A DNA stretch of 64,000 nt from Candidatus Kapaibacterium sp. (GTDB lineage: Bacteria > Bacteroidota > Ignavibacteria > Kapaibacteriales > UBA2268). The notes under the pieces are model-generated. The model was not told where the DNA came from, searched no databases, and worked only from the letters and a program-made list of their open reading frames with translations. The stretch is from contig JAPLFL010000128.1 of the NCBI GenBank assembly GCA_026390695.1, positions 124,001-188,000 of the forward strand, written 5' to 3'. Shown here in pieces: positions 44,465 through 54,162 of the stretch. Position numbers and translations under genes: made by a program. Each line of letters starts with the position of its first letter. Positions within the stretch are counted from its first letter, which is position 1.

Positions 44465-44590
44465 GTTATCTCAAAAGCAGCGTTTCTGTCATTCCTGCGA
44501 ATGCAGGAATCCCCTAAAGTGGTACTTGGAAGGGGATTCCCGCATGTGCGGGAATGACATTTTTAGTAAATAATTTACAAATGAGATAAC
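44465..44590. repeat. MITE-like nested palindromic element
   Basis: The outer inverted repeats are GTTATCTCA (44465-44472 region) and TGAGATAAC (44582-44590). The inner palindrome is 44488-44558 (GTCATTCCTGCG to CGGGAATGAC). The outer arms differ in sequence from the copy at 8871 but occupy the same positions. Confidence 0.8.
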
Positions 44591-44670
44591 ATCGCTTTTT
44601 TATCAGGCAGATAGCAGAACATTTTCTTCCTTATTTCTTTCATTTATCTTTTATCATCAATCATTTACCA

Positions 44671-45854
44671 TTATTTCAATACTTTCTCAATTTCCTTCTC
44701 TAAAATTTCCTTCATTCCATCACCATATCCCGATTGAATATAATTTAATATCCCATTCTTGTCAATAATAAAGAATGTAGGATAACCGGAAATACAATAA
44801 TTCTTTGCTAAATCCTCTGATTTGTCAATAATATCATACAAAATTTTATTCTTTGTCACATGTTTTTTAATAATTTCCCTTTTATCCTTAGGATAAACCG
44901 AAATAACCTTAATATTCTTATATTTTTTGGTGATTTCATTCAGATCCGGCAAAGCAATCATGCACGGAGCACAACCAATTTCCGAAAAAATCATAATAAT
45001 CGGCGTTCCTTTATAATCTTTTATACTTATTTCTTTATCATAAATAGTTTTATGATTAAAATCCGGTGCTACTTTTCCCTTCAAAAGTGTTTTTTTCTCT
45101 ATAATCGGTGGTTTTTCAATAAATTGATAATCTTTAGGGAAAAAATTCTTCGTAAAAAGATCGCCTTACCTTTCGACTCGAAATTAAAATCCGAATAAAA
45201 TGCAATAGAATTCTGATTTGTAGAATTTTTCATAAGATAAACAGGGAAATTTGTTATTTTATCATAAGCAATCAAATAAAAACTTACATATCTTTCACCA
45301 TTAACTATCGTATCGGTTACTGTATAACGAATACGACTGCAATTATAACCGTTAATCATTGTATCGGATAGATTTATAGCCGTTCTATTTTTTTCTAAAT
45401 CAACAATATCATTCTTTAACTCAACAATTGAAAGATCGTAATAAAATGTAGCCTTAATTGGAGAAGGAATAAGCAAAGTACGACCACACAATTCAATCTT
45501 ACGCTCAATAAATTCTTCAGGCTGCTTCGATTTCTGCACATATTTCACAATTTTATTGCCATATTCCGACGGATAAAGCTCAAAATACTCAGCACCATTA
45601 TAAATATAAGCTGTTTCATCAGCAATAAAATTAAAATATGCACCAATAATAGAATCCGAAGGCTCAATCATAAATGAACTTTTACAATTAAAATTAAGAA
45701 TTTTATTAGTAAAATTATCCATATAAATATCAGTCTTATACTGAATAATTTTTTTATCCGAATAAGCCTTAAGAAACTTTGTTGCGACATCATTGGCAAA
45801 AAGATTCAGAGTGAAATTAGTAAATATAATCATAACTATTAAAAACTTTGACAT
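44671..45854 (-). pseudogene. Frameshifted exported protein: LolA-like N-terminal part plus TlpA-like thioredoxin domain
   Basis: The N-terminal part runs from the ATG at 45852-45854 (after GAGG; signal peptide MSKFLIVMIIFTNFTLNLFA) to about 45166. There the frame breaks in GGTAAGGCGATC. One extra A (GGTAAAGGCGAT) would restore KGDLFTKNFFPKDYQF-IEKPPIIEKK, joining directly to LLKGKVAPDFNHKTIYD. The C-terminal part is a thioredoxin fold with CAPC in FSEIGCAPCMIALPDL and the cis-Pro in SGYPTFFII, a TlpA-type redoxin. Without the shift it would have only a TTG start and no signal. The N-terminal part (about 200 residues, beta-rich) resembles LolA-like lipoprotein carriers. It is a recent one-base deletion or a sequencing error. 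Confidence 0.8.
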
Positions 45855-45889
45855 AGTAAACCTCATTAATTTATTATAAAATGTTCTTC

Positions 45890-45956
45890 TCATTCCTGCG
45901 GAGTCAGGAATCTCAGTTTTGAAAGAATATGAGATTCCTGCATACGCAGGAATGAC
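45890..45956. repeat. Palindromic repeat copy upstream of the frameshifted gene
   Basis: TCATTCCTGCGG to CGCAGGAATGAC around a spacer with TTTGAAAGAA. It lies 36 bases before the start codon, so it sits in the 5' leader of that gene and creates a false N-terminal extension of the open frame. Confidence 0.8.
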
Positions 45957-46154
45957 AGCAAAATCATTATTTATTCTTGTTCCCAAGCTCCTGCTTGGGA
46001 AAATAATCGCTCTTTTTTTTCTAATCATATTGTTTTTCATCTAATTATTCCTTCATTTATTCTCAATAAGATTGATTTTTTCAATAAAAAGAACAAAATT
46101 TATCATAAAAATACTTAATTTATTTCCTGAAAACTTAAAAAAACATTAACCAAT

Positions 46155-46222
46155 AAATCTTTCCACCATTTTTTATATTCTTTCCGCCATTTTTCGGACT
46201 CTTATTACCATTTTTTCTGCTC
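46155..46222 (-). repeat. Degenerate 21-bp repeats related to the 61203 minisatellite
   Basis: Read on the minus strand, about three units of 21-22 bases are seen, each holding AAAAATGGYGGAAAGA-like sequence. They share the GAAA-TGGCGGAA core with the array at 61203-61391. The rest of the 46041-46476 gap is AT-rich and gene-free. Confidence 0.5.
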
Positions 46223-46424
46223 TTTTTTGCTCTATTTTTTCCTTTATTAATATTTAAGTTGCTGTTTTTTACTTTAATTTATATATTAATCCGTACCATG
46301 TTTGCCATTTACTTGATCCGGAATCTATTCCTATATATTTTACATGTTATTGTCTTTTCAATTTTCATTCCCTACTTATTTATGCAAGTTTACAAATTAA
46401 TTTTCTTTTAATCAAGAAATTTCT

Positions 46425-46432
46425 TAATTTGC
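46425..46432 (+). promoter_or_regulatory. Putative -7 element upstream of the DUF350 gene
   Basis: TAATTTGC at 46425-46432, within TAATTTGCAA, the same ten bases found upstream of the gene at 3250. It lies 45 bases before the start codon. No clear -33 TTG is present at the ideal distance. Confidence 0.35.
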
Positions 46433-46476
46433 AATCCGTACTTTGATGAAATTTAAATTTATTATAAAGGTTTAAT

Positions 46477-47328
46477 ATGCACTTTGAATCAATCATTTTT
46501 AATGGAATTTCAATCATTGTTTTCTTTATACTCGCTCGAATACTGAATCAAGTGGTGATGCACAGCAGTTTGAAGGATCTTTTGATCGAAAAAGATAACT
46601 TTGCAGTGGGAATTCAGCTGTCAGGCTATTTATTGGGTGTAATTATGATAATTACGGCAGTCCTTACCGGCCCCGGGCATGGTTCTTTGATGGAGAATAT
46701 CGTCTGGGTTGCGATTTACGGAGTGATTGGCCTGATTTATATGGTTTTTATTGCGGAATTTGGAGTTAGGATTTTCATAAAAGGCGATATTCTTACGGCT
46801 ATTAAGCGAGGGAATGTCGCTGCTGGTATTGTTTTGGCGGGATGTTACGTTTCTACGGCAATGATATTGTCCGGTGCAATCAGCGGGGAAGAATCATCAG
46901 GTGGAAGTTTCATCAGTTCAATGATTTTTTTGCTTGCAGGATTAGTTTCATTGGTGATTTGTACTTCCTTGTTTCGCTTGCTCACCGCATATAAGGATTC
47001 CGAAGAGATTATGAAGGGCAATACTGCGGCTGCTTTGAGTTATGCAGGGCAGATGATAGCTGTCGGATTGATAATCAAAGCATCCATCGACGGAGTTTTT
47101 ATTGATTATGCTTCGAGTTTTGCTGAATTTGGCTTGGCAATGCTTTTGGTTTTGGCATTATACCCTATTAGGCAGTGGATTTTGCAGGGGATTTTGCTTG
47201 GCGGGGGTTTTTCATTTTATGGCGGACGACTTGACAAGGAAATTTCTGAGGACAGGAACATGAACGTGGGTTTAGTTGAGGCTCTGACATATATTTTATC
47301 GGCTATTTTAGCTTCCTCTTTTATTTGA
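46477..47328 (+). CDS. DUF350 membrane protein (YjfL-like), duplicated
   Basis: 283 residues with about eight membrane helices in two similar halves. Each DUF350 half has 'KDNFAVGIQLSGYLLGVIMIITAVLTG' or 'GNTAAALSYAGQMIAVGLIIKASIDG', i.e. a polar N-A-A/G start then a helix. AAAGG precedes the ATG. In E. coli the DUF350 protein YjfL is encoded with the ATP-grasp YjfC; here too a glutathionylspermidine-synthase-like gene follows 3 bases later. A channel or membrane-docking role for the modified product has been suggested for this association but is not established. Confidence 0.85.
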   Translation: MHFESIIFNGISIIVFFILARILNQVVMHSSLKDLLIEKDNFAVGIQLSGYLLGVIMIITAVLTGPGHGSLMENIVWVAIYGVIGLIYMVFIAEFGVRIFIKGDILTAIKRGNVAAGIVLAGCYVSTAMILSGAISGEESSGGSFISSMIFLLAGLVSLVICTSLFRLLTAYKDSEEIMKGNTAAALSYAGQMIAVGLIIKASIDGVFIDYASSFAEFGLAMLLVLALYPIRQWILQGILLGGGFSFYGGRLDKEISEDRNMNVGLVEALTYILSAILASSFI

Positions 47329-47331
47329 TAG

Positions 47332-48654
47332 ATGATAAATTCAAATAATTATATTGAATTTGCAGAAAAATTATATGAATCTTGTATAATTACTGATGCA
47401 TGGATCGATGGGAAGGAGCGTTTTTTATTAGATCCTGTGATTTTATCGAAAAGTCGGTATAATAAAATGAAAAAAGCAGCTGAAGATATTGGATTTATTT
47501 ATGAAGAACAATGTAAATTGATTTGGAAACGTCCTGAAATGCTGGATTATTTCAATTTAACTAATTATCAGAAGCTTCTTTGGCTATCATCTGGCGGATT
47601 ATGGCATGGAATAGCGCGTTTGGATTTATTTATTTTGGCGGATGGAACAATTAAAATGTGCGAAATGAATTCCGACACGCCAAGCGGTGAGGCCGAAACG
47701 GTTTTGTTAAATCAAATTTTTGAAGATAAATATCCTGAATACATTAATCCGAATAAAGAATTTGCAGAGAGATTTGTAAATATGATTGATTTGTTCGGAA
47801 ATCAGTTAGAAAATATCGAAGCTGTCATTCCTGTGAATACAGGAATCCCCGAAGAGCTTTCAATAAGGGATTCCTACATCCGCAGGAATGACATTTTAGA
47901 AAAAACTCAGCTTACGATTGGAATAGTTTATCCAACAGAAATGACAGAAGACCTTTCAATGATAAAAATTTATGAGAAGTGGCTGACAGATGCAAATTAT
48001 AAAGTAATTATTGGCGCACCATTTAATTTAATGAAGAAAGGAAATCATTTAACTTTATTTGATAATGAGATTGATATACTACTTCGACATTATAAAACCG
48101 ATTGGTGGACTGAAAGGGAATCGCCATGGAGTGATTTTGAATATACAGATTCCTATCCGCTTGATCTGGAGATTAATGCGGTTCTGAATGCTTATGCAAA
48201 TCGGACACTTAATGTGATTAATCCATTTGGATCGGTATTAACTCAGAATAAATTTTCCATGTCATTGTTTTACGATTATTTTGATTTATTTTCAAATAAA
48301 TCCCAAAATATTATTCGGAAATATGTTCCGGAAACAAGGCGGCTTATTGATATTGATTTTCGTCTTATAAATAAAGACGAATGGGTGCTGAAGTCAGAAT
48401 ATGGTTGCGAAGGAGATTCTGTATTAATAGGATTAAATCTTAGCCAGCAATTATGGGATGAATCATTAGAAAAACTCGTTCCAGAACATTGGATTGCACA
48501 AAGATTTTTCAATATTAAAAAGTATAAAAAGAAATATTTCCCAAATTACGGAGTTTATTTAATTACCGGAATAGCATCTGGTATTTTTACAAGATTAGCC
48601 GAAATTTCGACTGATTTTACTTCAATCACTGCCCCGACTTTTATCAAAAATTAA
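47332..48654 (+). CDS. Glutathionylspermidine-synthase-like ATP-grasp ligase (YjfC-like) with in-frame repeat insertion
   Basis: 440 residues. The family's entry motif is GTIKMCEMNSDTPSGEAETVLLNQ (about 105-128). The second substrate region is LLRHYKTDWWTE with VINPFGSVLTQNKFSMSLFYDYF. The ATP-grasp end is WVLKSEYGCEGDSVLIG and PEHWIAQRFFNIKKY. These proteins form amide bonds between acids and amines or peptides. Residues 164-189 (AVIPVNTGIPEE to RRNDIL) are encoded entirely by a palindromic genomic repeat that kept the frame. The insertion lies between the first lobe and QLTIGIVYPTE. Start is three bases after the DUF350 gene; a Gly/Ser-rich protein follows, so it is an operon. Confidence 0.82.
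   Translation: MINSNNYIEFAEKLYESCIITDAWIDGKERFLLDPVILSKSRYNKMKKAAEDIGFIYEEQCKLIWKRPEMLDYFNLTNYQKLLWLSSGGLWHGIARLDLFILADGTIKMCEMNSDTPSGEAETVLLNQIFEDKYPEYINPNKEFAERFVNMIDLFGNQLENIEAVIPVNTGIPEELSIRDSYIRRNDILEKTQLTIGIVYPTEMTEDLSMIKIYEKWLTDANYKVIIGAPFNLMKKGNHLTLFDNEIDILLRHYKTDWWTERESPWSDFEYTDSYPLDLEINAVLNAYANRTLNVINPFGSVLTQNKFSMSLFYDYFDLFSNKSQNIIRKYVPETRRLIDIDFRLINKDEWVLKSEYGCEGDSVLIGLNLSQQLWDESLEKLVPEHWIAQRFFNIKKYKKKYFPNYGVYLITGIASGIFTRLAEISTDFTSITAPTFIKN
47823..47892. repeat. Palindromic repeat element inside the ATP-grasp coding sequence
   Basis: GTCATTCCTGTGAATACAGG at the left and CCTACATCCGCAGGAATGAC at the right enclose a spacer with AGAGCTTTCAATA. It is the same family as the intergenic copies and reads through without a stop. 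Confidence 0.9.
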
Positions 48655-48681
48655 TTTTATAAACATAAAAAACATACAAAA

Positions 48682-50100
48682 ATGAGTAATAATTCACAAC
48701 ACAATGGTAATAATCCCAGTGATGGGAGCAATCGTCATTTGAAACACAGGACTCCGGCAGAAAATACCGAAGATTCGTCAAATCAGGAACAATCCTCAGA
48801 ATGGTGGAATCAAAGCCAAACACGGAGAAATAATCTCGGAACGATGATTACTCTCGGTATTGGGACAGTAATAATCGGCGGAGTGATTATTAACGAAATT
48901 TTTGAAGACAGCGACGATGTTGAACAGCAATCCGACTCACTCTCTCTTCAGAAAAAGGAAGGGTGGAATATCGGATCGGACGATAAAGCCCTGTATTTTG
49001 ATGGAAAACCAACAGAAACTGATTCCAAAAATAGCAAAGATTGGTTTAACTTCCTCAAACCTGCAAATCTATTGAAAGCATATCAGCCGACAAATGTTAA
49101 TTTTGCTCCATTCGTTGTTCCTACATTAGTACAATCGCTTGATAATAGTTCCTTAGTTAATCGAATGAGATTGAACAGCAATCCCGATATAAATAAAGCC
49201 TATTCCAAGGGATTGGGTATGCGCGAAGTTATCAAAAAAGCTAAGAATCCAGAAGAAATACTCTACATTGTCGATTCTGAAGGCCCCGAATCCGTAGCTT
49301 TTGGTGCAGCCTTGGCAGATGTCGCCGATTTAATCATAACATTCGACAACTGGCCTCATCCAATAGGTGTTGTTCCATCGCACGACACACTTTCGGAGCT
49401 GATATTCTTTGCCAAAGAGGTTCAGGAGAAGGCAGCGCTGCGTCCAAAGAATGCACCGCCTGTTTTTTTGTTAGATCGCAAGCGATATGTTGAAAAAATC
49501 AATCCAGATACACAATTTGACAACAGATATATGGCAAAATTGCCTACTGCAGAGAATTTAAAGCAGATGAATATAAAAAGTATTCTCTATTTTGTGCCCG
49601 ACAGATCAGTTCAGAACGAACTTGATGATTTGAATGATGATTTCGCAGCCTTCAAAAGCGCAGGAATTGATCTTCAAATGGTTCCACTTTCCGATTTTAC
49701 TAAGGAAGAATCCAACGATACAACAACGAATCATCAGCAACCGCGAAATGAACCCGACATGAGAAATGGAGGATACTATGAATCGCAACCTTCTTACTAC
49801 TATGGTGGCGGCTATTCACACCTTGGATTTTTCTTTATGAACTATGCTATGATGAGACCATCTTACACAATAGTTCAAAGCAGAATGCCAGCTTCACGAA
49901 TTTCTCCGCCAAGGTACACACCAGCAAGCAGACCAACTGTGTTCAACCGAACAGGGTATTCCGCTAAATCAATTGGGAAATCTCGTCCATCAAGTTTCGG
50001 AACTGTCAGAACAAGTGTAAGCAAAAGTTCAGGGAAATTAAGCGGAGTCCGAGCCGGTGGACACGGCTCATTTGGCCGTGGAGGGAGCTTCGGAGGATAA
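48682..50100 (+). CDS. Hypothetical membrane-anchored protein with Gly/Ser/Arg-rich tail
   Basis: 472 residues; not a family I can name. The N-terminus is a hydrophilic Asn/Ser-rich stretch (1-50), then one helix (about 52-70: LGTMITLGIGTVIIGGVII). A folded domain spans about 150-350, with EEILYIVDSEGPESVAFGAALADVADLIITFDNWPHP and VPPVFLLDRKRYVEKI-like segments. The last 100 residues are low-complexity (YYYGGGYSH, then Ser/Pro/Arg repeats, ending SFGRGGSFGG). That ending recalls the Gly-rich tail of YjfM-type proteins, the proposed acceptors in YjfC loci. It is placed 28 bases after the ligase gene. A role as substrate of the ligase is inference. Confidence 0.6.
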   Translation: MSNNSQHNGNNPSDGSNRHLKHRTPAENTEDSSNQEQSSEWWNQSQTRRNNLGTMITLGIGTVIIGGVIINEIFEDSDDVEQQSDSLSLQKKEGWNIGSDDKALYFDGKPTETDSKNSKDWFNFLKPANLLKAYQPTNVNFAPFVVPTLVQSLDNSSLVNRMRLNSNPDINKAYSKGLGMREVIKKAKNPEEILYIVDSEGPESVAFGAALADVADLIITFDNWPHPIGVVPSHDTLSELIFFAKEVQEKAALRPKNAPPVFLLDRKRYVEKINPDTQFDNRYMAKLPTAENLKQMNIKSILYFVPDRSVQNELDDLNDDFAAFKSAGIDLQMVPLSDFTKEESNDTTTNHQQPRNEPDMRNGGYYESQPSYYYGGGYSHLGFFFMNYAMMRPSYTIVQSRMPASRISPPRYTPASRPTVFNRTGYSAKSIGKSRPSSFGTVRTSVSKSSGKLSGVRAGGHGSFGRGGSFGG

Positions 50101-50186
50101 ATGAGTTATAAAATTCGTGAATTTCATAAATGCCAAAAAGATGAAGGGCTAAGAGATGTAGATAGAAAGTTCAGGAAAAACCAACA

Positions 50187-50825
50187 ATGAACAGACGCGG
50201 TTTCTTTAATAAAATGATCAATGGAATGCCTGATGTGTTCTTTATGGGAATACAGGTCGCATTTCCTTCGCAAGTTCGCGAAAATATCTGGCAGGAGTTT
50301 GATATTCTTATCAGCAACAATCGCGGAATTCAGTCTGCTGGTCGCAAAAGGGGATTTTATAATGAAATAGTGAAAAAATTAACTGAAATATCGATCGGTT
50401 TCGAGTTAGGATACTGGGATTTTATTAAAAATGAAAGAGATGCAGATAATGAATTTGATAACTGGGTAGCCGAACTTGAGGAAGCAACTGCAAATGAAAT
50501 AGAGGGGACTGATTCCCTCATTCTCGAACCGTTAATAATAGATGATGGCGAATTAGATTACATCGTCGTGACAGTTGCCTTCCTGATCAAGGGAAATGAT
50601 AAACATGAACAGATTTTCAGACAGATAAATTCGATCACCGAAGATCAGTTTGATGACCTGACAAGTTATTTAACTCTAATAACCCAGATAAGAAACATTG
50701 ATTTTGAATCTTGCATTGCCGATGCAGCTTTTTTAATCCCCGGCAATATAAATGAAGTTCTGTCAACTCAAGAAATTTATGGAGAAGGATGGGAATATCT
50801 CGTCGAAATCACTAAAAAGTTATGA
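50187..50825 (+). CDS. Hypothetical protein, 212 aa, in the ATP-grasp locus
   Basis: 212 residues, unrecognised, with a faint resemblance to DUF1517-like proteins. AGGAAA precedes the ATG. There is no signal or helix. The mid-part is acidic (DADNEFDNWVAELEEATANEIEGTD). The C-terminal half has VVTVAFLIKGND and SCIADAAFLIPGNINEVLSTQEIYGEGWEYL, suggesting a beta-alpha repeat with a conserved 'LIPG/LIKG' turn. It lies 86 bases after the Gly/Ser-rich gene and is probably co-transcribed with it. Its stop codon sits inside a heptamer array. Confidence 0.55.
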   Translation: MNRRGFFNKMINGMPDVFFMGIQVAFPSQVRENIWQEFDILISNNRGIQSAGRKRGFYNEIVKKLTEISIGFELGYWDFIKNERDADNEFDNWVAELEEATANEIEGTDSLILEPLIIDDGELDYIVVTVAFLIKGNDKHEQIFRQINSITEDQFDDLTSYLTLITQIRNIDFESCIADAAFLIPGNINEVLSTQEIYGEGWEYLVEITKKL

Positions 50826-50865
50826 GTTTTGAGTTATGAGTTTTGAGTTTTGAGTTATGAATTAT
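50817..50865. repeat. Heptanucleotide array (GAGTTAT/GAGTTTT) at a gene end
   Basis: Seven period-7 units (AAGTTAT, GAGTTTT, GAGTTAT, GAGTTTT twice, GAGTTAT, GAATTAT). The first unit and the TGA formed at its junction supply the last codons and the stop of the gene at 50187. Confidence 0.9.
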
Positions 50866-51675
50866 AAACACCAACACTTTTAATTGATAAAGAAACCTTA
50901 AACAATATTTAGTTCAGATGCTTTAAAAATAATAAAATAAAATCATGGTGCAAATTCATTTAAATCAATAAATATTTTCGATTTTGGTACAATGTTTGAA
51001 AAATTAATATTTCTACCCAATATATCAAATATAGTAAAATCAACTTTTTATCTAATTTATAGTCAATATACAATTGTTTATCACTTTAATAATAATACTT
51101 TATCTAGTTTCCTACTTGAAGTCTGTCATTCCCAAAAAAATGCAAGACAAATGGTTCTTTTCCGACTCCAAAATACTGCTTGGCAAAAGTATTAAGACTT
51201 TTGTAATTATCTGAAAAGTGTATTTGAGTATAAAAAAAGGTTTTTAAATATTTCTTGTTCATTCCTCTAAACTAACACCTTCCCTAACCCTTCCTCAAGG
51301 AAGGGAATTTTGGAAAATGGTTTTTGTCATAAAACAAGGTTTTCCAGTGTTTCATCAATAAAATTCTATTTTAGTCAATATTTGTGCATAATTGTTAGCA
51401 TGTGGTGAGGGGCAGGGGGTGAGCTTATTGGTATTGCTGTATAATCCAAATGAAATATCTGGGTTAAATCTAAATATTCGGCTTACTATTACCGGCTTCT
51501 GCTGTCACTTTTTTATTTTAAATGATTTCCTTTTATAAAATCGTGTAAATATTCCCTCAACTTAGCTTAGGGAACAGTTTTGTTAGGTAAGCGAAGTCGA
51601 AGAGAGCATAGAATATTCTTGTTTCATATAGAAATTGTTGACCTTTCAAATTTCGCATATCCTCATTCCTAATTC
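50866..51675. other. Long gene-free stretch with a small hairpin
   Basis: No convincing gene. CCCTTCCT-CA-AGGAAGGG at 51288-51305 is a perfect hairpin; a GTCATTCCC repeat fragment lies near 51124. A short open frame at 50992 overlaps that fragment and lacks coding character. Confidence 0.6.
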
Positions 51676-51709
51676 ATAACCATAACTCATAATTTATAAC
51701 TAATAACTC
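51676..51709. repeat. Heptanucleotide array (CATAACT) upstream of icd
   Basis: Five units (CATAAC, CATAACT, CATAATT, TATAACT, AATAACT), the same unit family as at 3026. It directly abuts the putative -33 box of the isocitrate dehydrogenase promoter. Confidence 0.75.
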
Positions 51710-51711
51710 CT

Positions 51712-51741
51712 TTGCCATCTCCCAAATTTTCCGTAATTTTG
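51712..51741 (+). promoter_or_regulatory. Putative Bacteroidota-type promoter of icd
   Basis: TTTG at 51712-51715 and TAATTTTG at 51734-51741, 18 bases apart, match the -33/-7 consensus exactly. The leader would be about 75 bases. Confidence 0.6.
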
Positions 51742-51806
51742 TAGTTGGTATATTGTACATTTTTAATTTATTATATTTCAATTATTTATTTAAATTTTAT
51801 TATTAA

Positions 51807-54050
<2,244 letters not shown>

Positions 54051-54070
54051 GAGATAAAAGATAATTCCAA

Positions 54071-54094
54071 GCCGCTCTCAGAGATGGGAGCGGC
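54071..54094 (+). terminator. GC-rich hairpin after icd
   Basis: GCCGCTCTC, a six-base loop and GGGAGCGGC form a strong stem 21 bases after the stop codon. A run of G rather than T follows, so it is not a textbook terminator. Confidence 0.55.
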
Positions 54095-54162
54095 GGGGGG
54101 AAGACTACTCAATAAATACTAATTCATCAAAAATTTTTATTTATCAGAAAATGTGAAAATTA

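Noticed and set aside
45855-46040. N-terminal extension of the frameshifted gene up to 46040
   Set aside because: Those codons come from the palindromic repeat at 45890; the ATG at 45854 with GAGG and a signal peptide is a better start.
50992-51195. Small gene in the gap before icd
   Set aside because: It overlaps a GTCATTCCC repeat fragment and lacks a ribosome-binding site and coding character.
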